Source of the DNA: Lysobacterales bacterium
Lineage (GTDB): Bacteria; Pseudomonadota; Gammaproteobacteria; Xanthomonadales; SZUA-36
DNA length: 5,568 nucleotides
Assembly: GCA_029287515.1 (NCBI GenBank)
Contig: JARFQZ010000082.1
Coordinates: 1-5,568 of the forward strand
Direction: 5' to 3'
Under the pieces are notes generated by a model. That model searched no databases and was not told the origin of the DNA. It worked only from the letters and a program-made list of their open reading frames with translations. This document shows positions 1-5,427 of the stretch, one piece after another. The translations under genes were made by a program, and so were the position numbers. Within the stretch, counting starts at the first letter, position 1; each line of letters starts with the position of its first letter.

Positions 1-309
1 ATCAAGGAACAGCAACTGGCGCTGTTCGCAGACCGTACGTCAACCCACGAGATGCGTTCCAATCAGTTGCGGTTATATTTCTCCTCGTTTGCCTATGTGC
101 TGATGCAAACGCTACGGCGTCTGGGACTCAACGGTACCTCCATGGCCAAAGCGCAGTGCGATACTATTCGTTTAAAGCTGTTCAAGATCGGTGCACACAT
201 CCGGCTCAGTGTGCGACGTATCCGGATCGCCTTTTCCGAAAGTTATCCCTATGCCGAGTTGTTTAGGCAGATCTTGCAACGGTTGCAACGCATACCTTTG
301 CGCTGTTAA
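1..309 (+). CDS. IS1380-family transposase, C-terminal fragment (5' end outside window)
   Basis: The frame is open from the first base to TAA at 307-309, giving about 102 residues. It starts with IKEQQLALFADRTSTHEM and continues with MRSNQLRLYFSSFAYVLMQ, then IRLKLFKIGAHIRLSVRRIRIA. This string (KEQQ-LFADRTS, NQLR-YFSSFAYVL, IRLKL-KIGA-VRVSVRRV) is what I recognise as the C-terminal end of IS1380-type DDE transposases. These cut and paste their element through terminal inverted repeats. The catalytic core would lie upstream, outside the window, so I cannot tell whether the gene is intact. An internal ATG at 52 is not the start, because family-like sequence continues upstream of it. The element should end shortly after the stop codon; a weak candidate end is near 335-345. 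The family is assigned from memory of its sequence pattern. Confidence 0.85.
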   Translation: MKEQQLALFADRTSTHEMRSNQLRLYFSSFAYVLMQTLRRLGLNGTSMAKAQCDTIRLKLFKIGAHIRLSVRRIRIAFSESYPYAELFRQILQRLQRIPLRC

Positions 310-810
310 CGGCAAACTCATCTGCCTATGTCGTGGTTAATTTGGGTCTGAAGCAGGGCCCAGGGATGACCCTGCCTGCGGACACAGATTTTATCGAGTG
401 GCAGGCACCTGTTGGTCGCAACAAGCGCCGATTTTCTCGATCGGCAACCCGGCTCTTGCTTCAATCGCAACCATTCACTCGTGTTGCCCATCGGTGTTGA
501 TAATGGGACGCATTCAACTCGTCTGCCAACATACCGGTGAGAAATCCTGGCTAGCCCTTCCCGGATCGGTAGTAAACGGTGAAAATGCAGCCAGATGCGG
601 TCACTCAGATACCGTGGTCTGTCCCCGATGATTCGCTCCAGGTATCAGGGATTGGAACCGCGGGCCTGCGGCGGTCAGGCATTCACATTGTCTGGCCGAC
701 CGTTAACGCCCGGGGCATTCTTACACTTTATCCTTTTCACGATTTGAAACCGCAGCCAGCGTTGCTTCTTCCCTGATTAGTATGCCTCTACTTGTTACCG
801 GTTGACTGCC

Positions 811-913
811 GCGCTTGTGCCGAGGTGCTAACAGCCGGAGCAAATCCGGACGCACATTGCATGGCGCGCGAATCGTCGGGCGCTCAGTGCTGACGATTCG
901 GGATGCCGCGCAT
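811..913. repeat. cluster of nested inverted repeats
   Basis: Left hairpin: CCGGA (835-839), GCAAA loop, TCCGG (845-849). It is enclosed by TGTGC (816-820) pairing with GCACA (852-856). Right hairpin: CGAATCGTC (869-877) pairs perfectly with GACGATTCG (892-900). Inside its loop GCGC can pair with GTGC, and outside it ATGGCGCG (861-868) pairs with CGCGCAT (907-913) apart from one bulged G. No T run follows, so this is not a simple terminator. It could be a structured RNA, a REP-like palindromic element, or paired protein sites. The pairing is directly visible; the role is unknown. Confidence 0.5.
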
Positions 914-1086
914 CCTGCTGGCGGTGTGGCCGATGACAGATCCGTACCATCGACACGTAACCGTAATACTTATGCCGAAATTCTGTCACATCGCTTTGCT
1001 AGCTTTCCCATGCTCATCAAGTTGGGCTACTCGATCTTTCCCTGGACGCTGCTGAAGCCGGCGGCATCCGGGGCGGGACATATTTT

Positions 1087-1092
1087 TATAAT
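1087..1092 (+). promoter_or_regulatory. -10 box of the PhoX-like gene
   Basis: A perfect TATAAT lies 30 bases before the GTG start, in an AT-rich patch at the end of an otherwise GC-rich region. No good -35 hexamer is found 16-18 bases upstream (the region around 1063-1070 reads GGCATCCG). The promoter may therefore need an activator, as phosphate-starvation promoters often do. I did not find a clear Pho box. The predicted leader is only about 20 bases. Confidence 0.5.
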
Positions 1093-1106
1093 GTGTTTAC
1101 TGAACT

Positions 1107-1115
1107 AAAGAGGTG
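1107..1115 (+). promoter_or_regulatory. ribosome binding site fixing a GTG start
   Basis: AAAGAGGTG precedes GTG at 1122 with a 6-base spacer. The codon immediately upstream of the GTG in the same frame (1119-1121) is TAA, so the protein cannot start earlier. Together these make GTG 1122 the start. Confidence 0.8.
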
Positions 1116-1121
1116 TTATAA

Positions 1122-2879
1122 GTGAATCAACAACTAACTGCACTAGCGTTTGGTGTTTCAACGGCTCTGGCCGCGGGACAGGTTGTGGCTGGGGGACCCG
1201 CTTCGGCAAACGAGAGCATGGCCTTCGGCCAGAATGGCTACATGGTGACGGCTCCGCTTCTGACCGTCGGCGAGACCCTGCACTACACGGACGGCGATCT
1301 GAATCCTACAACCGCCGGCAATTATACGCCACCCGGTATTCTCGACGGTCTGGGTGCCTATGAACTCGACAAGCACACGGTACGTGTGTTCGCTAACCAT
1401 GAACTCACCTTTGGAGACGGCTACCCCTACGAGGTCAACAACGGCCAGGGTGGTACCTTCCAGATGACCGGTGCCCGCGTTTCCTATTTCGACATTGACA
1501 AGTTTTCCAAGGCCATCGTCGATGCGGGCCTCGCTTACAACGTGATCTACGATGCAAACGGTGAAATCGCCACCGACACCTCGTTCCTGCCCGCCGACCA
1601 GGAAAACGGTGGATTTACCCGTTTCTGCTCATCGGTTCTGGTGGAGCCGCTTGAGTTCGGCGGCCGCAAGGGGGACGGCAGGAAAGGCCGGAATGGCTCG
1701 GGTCGCGGCATCGAAGACCGAATCTATTTCACCGGCGAAGAAACCGGCGGCAGCTTCACCGGCACTGGCGGTGCTGAATGGGCCCTGGATGTCGAAACTG
1801 GCGATATCTGGGCCGTACCTGCCATGGGCCGCGGCGCGTGGGAGAACATTACCCAGATCGATACCGGCCGCAAGTCAACGGTCGCCTTCATCCTGGCTGA
1901 CGACCAGTCCCCGTTCGACGCGGACGGCGACGGCGAGAAAGAGGCGGCTCCGCTGTACCTGTACGTGGGTACCAAGAAAAGGAATGGCAACTTTCTCGAG
2001 CGCAACGGCCTGAGCGGCGGCAAGCTGTACGTATTCGTCGCGGATGATCGCGCAATCGTCTCCCCGATCCAGTTCAACACTGCGGGTACGCTCGAGGGCA
2101 GCTGGGTCGAGATCGATAACAGCCCGAGCGGTACACCGTCGAACGACGGTTCCACCGGATTCGACGAGTACGGTTACCCGACGCAGGAAACCCTGTGGAC
2201 CCGAGCCGAAGCGTTGGGGGCTTTCCAGTTCTCACGTCCTGAAGATGTCGCTACCAATCCACGCAATGGCAGCGAAGCCGTGCTTGCTTCCACAGGCCGC
2301 GAGTTCGACCTCGGCGCCGCTGACGTCTACGGCACCGTCTACACGATCGATACTGACTTCGACGACCTCGAAGCCGAGTTGCGTATCATGTACGACGGGG
2401 ACGCCGATCCAGCCGGCACCCTGCGCTCTCCTGACAACCTGGACTGGGCCGACGACGGCATGATCTATGTACAGGAAGACAAGGCTGTCAGCACCGCTAC
2501 CTACACGGCAATCAATCCCGTCGAGTCCGGTATCGTTCGGCTCGATCCGTGGTCCGGCAACGCGGCACGCGTCGCCGAAATTGACCGCAGCGTGGTGCTC
2601 GATGCATCCATCCCGGTCTGGACCGATGCTGTAGACGAAGCCCCCGACGAGGTCGGCAAACCCGAAAGCTCGGGGATCCTCGATGTTTCGAAGCTGTTCG
2701 GCGAACCGGCCGGCTCGCTGTTCCTGTTCGATGTCCAGAATCACGGAATCGATGACCAGGACAGGTTTAACGACGACAGCCGCATCATCGACGGGGACCT
2801 GAAGGAGGGCGGTCAGCTGCTGTTCTTGCGCGGTCCGGCGTCGAAGTCCGACGATGACGACGAGTACGACGACGATTAA
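1122..2879 (+). CDS. secreted PhoX/DUF839-family protein (putative Ca/Fe-dependent alkaline phosphatase)
   Basis: 585 residues. The protein resembles the PhoX/DUF839 family, whose characterised members are exported alkaline phosphatases using calcium and iron to release phosphate from organic esters. Landmarks in order: signal-like hydrophobic segment (about 4-23) with an ASA cleavage candidate at 27-29; ANHE (91-94); FCSS (168-171), whose C169 may correspond to the metal-binding Cys of PhoX; TGEE (204-207); GRGAWEN (236-242); DADGDGE (266-272), resembling a calcium-binding DxDxDG loop; SRPEDVA (371-377); SPDNLDWADDG (436-446); ESSGILD (515-521); DVQNHG (537-542). Oddities: there is no twin-arginine motif although PhoX is typically Tat-exported; the n-region has no Lys or Arg; residues 180-196 form a Gly/Arg/Lys-rich insert; and the tail (575-585) is almost all Asp/Glu. 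The family call is fairly secure. Phosphatase activity is inferred, since many DUF839 proteins are untested. Confidence 0.78.
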   Translation: MNQQLTALAFGVSTALAAGQVVAGGPASANESMAFGQNGYMVTAPLLTVGETLHYTDGDLNPTTAGNYTPPGILDGLGAYELDKHTVRVFANHELTFGDGYPYEVNNGQGGTFQMTGARVSYFDIDKFSKAIVDAGLAYNVIYDANGEIATDTSFLPADQENGGFTRFCSSVLVEPLEFGGRKGDGRKGRNGSGRGIEDRIYFTGEETGGSFTGTGGAEWALDVETGDIWAVPAMGRGAWENITQIDTGRKSTVAFILADDQSPFDADGDGEKEAAPLYLYVGTKKRNGNFLERNGLSGGKLYVFVADDRAIVSPIQFNTAGTLEGSWVEIDNSPSGTPSNDGSTGFDEYGYPTQETLWTRAEALGAFQFSRPEDVATNPRNGSEAVLASTGREFDLGAADVYGTVYTIDTDFDDLEAELRIMYDGDADPAGTLRSPDNLDWADDGMIYVQEDKAVSTATYTAINPVESGIVRLDPWSGNAARVAEIDRSVVLDASIPVWTDAVDEAPDEVGKPESSGILDVSKLFGEPAGSLFLFDVQNHGIDDQDRFNDDSRIIDGDLKEGGQLLFLRGPASKSDDDDEYDDD

Positions 2880-2912
2880 TCCGTCGATCCGAACGTCATA
2901 AAGCTGAAAATG

Positions 2913-2940
2913 CCCGCCCCGTTCAGGGGCGGGTTTTTTT
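2913..2940 (+). terminator. rho-independent terminator after the PhoX-like gene
   Basis: CCCGCCCC (2913-2920) and GGGGCGGG (2926-2933) form a perfect 8-bp GC stem around a GTTCA loop, followed directly by seven T (2934-2940). It lies 33 bases after the stop codon and should end a monocistronic transcript. Confidence 0.95.
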
Positions 2941-3392
2941 GGGGAAAAAGCCGATCACGTGCGCAGAATCTCATGGGCACCCCGGCTGGCGGGGAGCAGG
3001 CCGTTATCGATTGCTGGATTGGTGAGCGAGCGTATTACGGCTTTGTGGGCACTGTCCCCGTTGAATGAACGGATAGGTAATAAGATCTGCGGATTCTAAT
3101 ATGCAGATACTCGAATGTTGGAGCAAATGTCGAACCAGCCGTGATCGAATACTGTCACTAACCGTATAACGGTCAGCATAGCTAAATTTAGCGAACGGCC
3201 GCAAAGGGTCGATGGCTGTATTTCAGTCTCGACTAATATTAATGATTATGAATAGGCAGCTATGGCATTAGGAGCAGACACCCAGCCTGGGTTTGGTAAG
3301 CCCCGCTAAGTGAAGGCTGTTATTCCAGGTCCGGCCAAAACCTGTCATTGCGAGAAACGCTGTGCTATTTCTTCGATCACTTCCAAAAATAG
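2941..3392. other. intergenic region between convergent genes
   Basis: About 450 bases separate the ends of the PhoX-like gene and fbaB. I see no credible gene. A 66-residue minus-strand frame (3004-3204) runs through the repeat copy and resembles nothing known. Small inverted repeats without T runs occur at 2979-2995 (CCCCG/CGGGG), 3058-3072 (CCGTT/AACGG) and 3161-3173 (ACCGT/ACGGT). A perfect 12-base palindrome and a short repeat lie at 3181-3212. I found no strong terminator for fbaB in the bases just after its stop. Confidence 0.6.
3181..3218. repeat. palindrome plus copy 1 of a short intergenic repeat
   Basis: GCTAAATTTAGC (3181-3192) is a perfect 12-base palindrome. It abuts a segment (3192-3212) matching 5397-5417 at 18 of 21 positions, with the shared core CCGCAA(A/T)GGGTCGA. 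Extending to 3185-3218 against 5390-5423 gives about 25 of 34 identities, without gaps. Both copies are intergenic and in the same orientation. This suggests a dispersed short repeat; I cannot name its family. Confidence 0.5.
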
Positions 3393-4442
3393 TCAAGCTA
3401 TCGTCACATCGCTTGATAGATAGACGTCCTGGATCGCGTTCAGCAGATTCACACCCTCAGGCATTGGCCGCTGAAACGCCTTGCGTCCCGAAATCAGTCC
3501 CATTCCGCCAGCTCGCTTATTGATGACTGCGGTACGCACCGCCTGATGCAGATCGTCCTTACCGGAGGGTCCTCCCGAATTGATCATGCCGACACGTCCC
3601 ATGTAACAATTGGCAACCTGATAGCGCACCAGATCAATCGGGTGGTCGCTAGTAAGCTCCTCATAGACCTTGGGATGGGTTTTACCGAATTTGATCGCAG
3701 TGTAACCACCGTTGCGTTCCGCCTGCTTCTGCTTGACGATATCTGCCTCAATAGTCACCGCCAGATGATTGGCCTGACCGGTTAAGTCAGCCGACGTGTG
3801 GTAATCAACGTCGTCTTTCTTAAACGCGGAGTTGCGCAGGTAAGCCCACAGGAAGGTAACCATGCCAAGCTCGTGCGCATGGGCGAAGGCCTCACTAACC
3901 TCCAGAATCTGGCGACGTGATTCACCGGACCCGTAAAAAATCGTGGCACCTACTGCGGCCGCGCCCAGCTCAAACGCCTGATCAACGCTGGCGAACAATG
4001 TCTGGTCGAAGTGATTGGGATAAGTCAGCAGTTCATTGTGATTGATCTTGACCAGAAACCGAATCTTGTGGGCATATTTGCGGCCCACTGATCCGAGCAC
4101 TCCAATTGTGGATGCGACCGCATTGCAGCCGCCCTCGATAGCCAGTTTGATGATGTTTTCCGGATCGAAATATAGTGGATTCGGTGCAAAAGATGCGCCT
4201 GCCGAATGTTCGACGCCCTGGTCCACTGGGAGAATCGACATGTAGCCACTACCCCCGAGACGGCCATGATCGTACAAGGCCTGCAGATTTCTCAGCACCC
4301 GCGGGCCTCGATCGCTGTCTGCCACTACGCGGTCGACAAAATCCGGGCCTGGCGGATGTAGCATCTCCTTCGGAATACCCCGGCAAACATGCGCCAGCAA
4401 GAACTCGCTATCTTCCCCCAACAACCCTTGAATATCTGCCAT
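3393..4442 (-). CDS. fbaB: class I fructose-bisphosphate aldolase, FbaB/DhnA type
   Basis: 349 residues, almost the same length as E. coli FbaB (350) and collinear with it. The cytoplasmic enzyme reversibly cleaves fructose 1,6-bisphosphate to dihydroxyacetone phosphate and glyceraldehyde 3-phosphate through a Schiff base, in glycolysis and gluconeogenesis. Visible hallmarks: SILPVDQGVEHSAGASF (69-85), NPLYFDPENI (88-97), FLVKINHNE (129-137), HELGMVTFLWAYLRNSAFKKD (from 190), SADLTGQANHLA (217-228), ADIVKQK (233-239), IDLVRYQVANCYMGR (269-283) and NKRAGGMGLISGRKAF (308-323). K237 in the DIVK motif is the expected Schiff-base lysine by analogy with the family. The start is ATG 4442, not the in-frame ATG 11 codons upstream, because AGGAGG lies 6 bases before it and MADIQGLLG aligns with E. 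coli MTDIAQLLG. It is a separate unit from the upstream hsp20 gene. Confidence 0.96.
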   Translation of the reverse strand: MADIQGLLGEDSEFLLAHVCRGIPKEMLHPPGPDFVDRVVADSDRGPRVLRNLQALYDHGRLGGSGYMSILPVDQGVEHSAGASFAPNPLYFDPENIIKLAIEGGCNAVASTIGVLGSVGRKYAHKIRFLVKINHNELLTYPNHFDQTLFASVDQAFELGAAAVGATIFYGSGESRRQILEVSEAFAHAHELGMVTFLWAYLRNSAFKKDDVDYHTSADLTGQANHLAVTIEADIVKQKQAERNGGYTAIKFGKTHPKVYEELTSDHPIDLVRYQVANCYMGRVGMINSGGPSGKDDLHQAVRTAVINKRAGGMGLISGRKAFQRPMPEGVNLLNAIQDVYLSSDVTIA

Positions 4443-4448
4443 TGAAAA

Positions 4449-4454
4449 CCTCCT
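4449..4454 (-). promoter_or_regulatory. fbaB ribosome binding site
   Basis: The minus strand reads AGGAGG followed by a 6-base spacer and ATG at 4442. This consensus-perfect site decides the start against the upstream ATG at 4475, which would place the site inside the coding sequence. Confidence 0.9.
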
Positions 4455-4554
4455 CTGGCCGATCGGATTACGCATTGATGCTGCAAAGTCTTTTCTCCAG
4501 TATAGACGGGTAATCTTTCGCCGGGGTTACAGAACATCGTCTATCCGCAGCAAT

Positions 4555-4595
4555 AGAGTTTTGCTAACTCTTATAATATCAGAAAGATAACTCTT
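4555..4595 (-). promoter_or_regulatory. candidate fbaB promoter/operator region
   Basis: On the minus strand AAGAGTTA occurs twice (4595-4588 and 4572-4565), start to start 23 bases apart. A third, inverted AACTCT (4560-4555) can pair with the second copy as a 6-bp stem with a 5-base loop. Between the two direct copies lies TATTAT (4578-4573), a plausible -10 box, but no good -35 is seen 16-18 bases upstream. The arrangement suggests a repressor or activator site over a promoter about 130 bases before fbaB. Direct evidence is limited to the repeats. Confidence 0.35.
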
Positions 4596-4655
4596 GGTTG
4601 CTCGCTGGAGCTCTGTTTACGGCCTCGGCCAGAACCCGACATTTGATACAAATGG

Positions 4656-4675
4656 AAAAAGGCCCCGACGGGGCC
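4656..4675 (-). terminator. rho-independent terminator of the hsp20-like gene
   Basis: On the minus strand GGCCCC (4675-4670), a GTC loop and GGGGCC (4666-4661) are followed by five T (4660-4656). It lies about 50 bases after the hsp20 stop, so it should separate that transcript from fbaB. On the plus strand it is preceded by A, not followed by T, so it works in the minus direction only. Confidence 0.9.
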
Positions 4676-4725
4676 GTTCTCTATATCAATCCATAAACAC
4701 CCACCATGGGGTAAATACCAATTTG

Positions 4726-5205
4726 CTACAGACCTAATGAGCTGTTCTTAGGTATCTTGGCTGAAAATTTTCCACTGGTTAGCTGTACGTCTATTTTATC
4801 TGTGTCGGCGGAGTCGGGCAGTGTGAAAGACCTGAGAAAACTCATCTGCTTCGATGTGGTCTCTGTCACGTCTTTTTTCTTGCTGCTGCTTTCCTCCGCA
4901 TGTATACCGCCAATTTCAAGTACGCCGTCCCTGGTCTTGACTTCAATTTCCTCTGGTAAGAACCCGGTCACATCACCTTCAACCGTTACTTGGTTTTCAT
5001 CCTCATCATACGATAGGGCAATGTCGGTCAAAACCTCCGATTCCGCTTTCAACCAATCCGACAACGCATCGCCTTCATCGGAGTTGCGGTTATTAAAAAA
5101 ATGGAATGCACGCTCCCGGATCATGTCCTGAATCTGGTCGAATATTGCAAAAATATCATCGGCTTTGCGAATGACTGGAAGTCCTGGTTTTTTATCAGTT
5201 GCCAT
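4726..5205 (-). CDS. small heat-shock protein (Hsp20/alpha-crystallin) with N-terminal DUF2934-like segment
   Basis: 159 residues. Residues 65-153 form the alpha-crystallin domain: a VTVEGDVTGFLPEEIEVKTRDGVLEIGG stretch (residues 73-100) matches the usual aelPG-eedI-V-v-dg-L-I-g pattern. Next comes SFLRSFTLPDSADTDKIDV (122-140), matching F-R-F-LP--vd-d-I, and GKFSAKIPK (145-153) replaces the usual GVL-i-lPK. Such proteins are ATP-independent holdases that keep unfolding proteins soluble. Residues 29-59 (IRERAFHFF---EGDALSDWLKAESEV) match the DUF2934 pattern (RAY-lwe-rG---g-d-dWl-AE-el), an N-terminal fusion I have seen with Hsp20. The C-terminal I-x-I/V assembly motif is absent; the tail is NSSLGL. 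The start ATG is preceded by AAGGAG (5218-5213) with a 7-base spacer. No sigma-32 promoter is evident, whereas an FNR-like site lies 86 bases upstream. Confidence 0.85.
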   Translation of the reverse strand: MATDKKPGLPVIRKADDIFAIFDQIQDMIRERAFHFFNNRNSDEGDALSDWLKAESEVLTDIALSYDEDENQVTVEGDVTGFLPEEIEVKTRDGVLEIGGIHAEESSSKKKDVTETTSKQMSFLRSFTLPDSADTDKIDVQLTSGKFSAKIPKNSSLGL

Positions 5206-5290
5206 CTTGGCTCTCCTTATTTGTCTAAAAATAAAGACTACACAGGATTTATTACCGAATTGAGACTATGTAAGTGAAAGACGTTGGTTG

Positions 5291-5304
5291 TTGACATACA
5301 TCAA
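5291..5304. promoter_or_regulatory. FNR/Anr-type binding site
   Basis: The plus strand reads TTGACATACATCAA, matching TTGAT-N4-ATCAA at 9 of 10 positions; the minus strand reads TTGAT-GTAT-GTCAA. If the site is centred at -41.5, the minus-strand start would be near 5256 and the -10 would be TAGTCT, which keeps the three most conserved positions (T, A, final T). This fits a class II FNR-activated promoter for the hsp20-like gene. The same site faces CATTAT (5327-5332) on the plus strand at equivalent spacing, but no plus-strand gene follows in the window. Confidence 0.5.
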
Positions 5305-5356
5305 ATGGTTGCGCCAATCGTCATCGCATTATTTTATAGGTTATATCTAAAAGCGG

Positions 5357-5372
5357 TACGTGGAACCACGTA
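5357..5372. promoter_or_regulatory. 7-bp inverted repeat, possible operator
   Basis: TACGTGG, two A, then CCACGTA. The arms are perfect and the 2-base spacer is too short for a good hairpin, so a dimeric DNA-binding protein is more likely than an RNA structure. No regulator gene is nearby to suggest which one. Confidence 0.35.
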
Positions 5373-5389
5373 TGTAGGTGCAATTAAAT

Positions 5390-5423
5390 AAAATAACGAG
5401 CGTCCGCAATGGGTCGACTCCTG
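5390..5423. repeat. copy 2 of the short intergenic repeat
   Basis: The segment 5397-5417 matches 3192-3212 at 18 of 21 positions, same orientation, with weaker similarity extending to 5390-5423. It ends four bases before the predicted 3' boundary of the group II intron, so the intron seems to have inserted next to, or into, this repeat. Confidence 0.5.
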
Positions 5424-5427
5424 CCTA

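Larger units (their letters stand above)
310..1121. other. gene-poor stretch between transposase and PhoX-like gene
   Basis: About 0.8 kb with no coding region I can support. Three short plus-strand frames occur (398-631, 579-776 and 815-1108). They overlap each other, lack convincing ribosome binding sites, match no family I know and have irregular composition. The left end presumably contains the terminal inverted repeat of the IS1380 element. A small GC stem pairs 353-358 with 370-375, but no T run follows it. The segment 811-913 is unusually rich in inverted repeats and is listed separately. The right end carries the promoter and ribosome binding site of the PhoX-like gene. The stretch may be decayed mobile DNA, but I found no recognisable remnant. 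Confidence 0.6.
5206..5427. other. regulatory region upstream of the hsp20-like gene
   Basis: About 220 bases without a gene. In order away from the hsp20-like start it contains the AAGGAG ribosome binding site (5213-5218), an AT-rich leader, a candidate -10 (TAGTCT on the minus strand, 5268-5263), an FNR/Anr-like palindrome (5291-5304), an AT-rich patch (5327-5350), a TACGTGG/CCACGTA inverted repeat (5357-5372) and copy 2 of the short repeat (5390-5423). The group II intron end follows at once. Confidence 0.6.

Noticed and set aside
353..375. GCAGGG/CCCTGC hairpin after the transposase as a terminator
   Set aside because: Only six pairs with an 11-base loop and no T run.
398..1108. Short plus-strand frames at 398-631, 579-776 and 815-1108
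   Set aside because: They overlap each other, lack good ribosome binding sites (the last starts with TTG), show no family motif and have irregular residue composition.
1158..2744. Long frames inside the PhoX-like gene on both strands (for example 1552-2013 +, 1724-2155 -, 2232-2744 -)
   Set aside because: They are shadows of a GC-rich coding region; the PhoX-like frame has clear family motifs throughout, these have none.
3004..3204. 66-residue minus-strand frame
   Set aside because: No recognisable domain and no ribosome binding site. It begins inside the short repeat copy.
3391..3400. Weak stem plus T run just after fbaB as its terminator
   Set aside because: Only about four A/T-rich pairs, overlapping the stop codon. 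Too weak to call.
4443..4475. Upstream ATG extending FbaB by 11 residues
   Set aside because: The strong AGGAGG lies inside that extension, and alignment with E. coli FbaB begins at the downstream ATG.
3546..4537. Frames overlapping fbaB in other registers and on the plus strand
   Set aside because: Shadows of the fbaB reading frame, without family matches or start signals.
5206..5290. Sigma-32 heat-shock promoter for the hsp20-like gene
   Set aside because: I could not find CTTGAA followed at the right distance by CCCCAT-like sequence on the minus strand.
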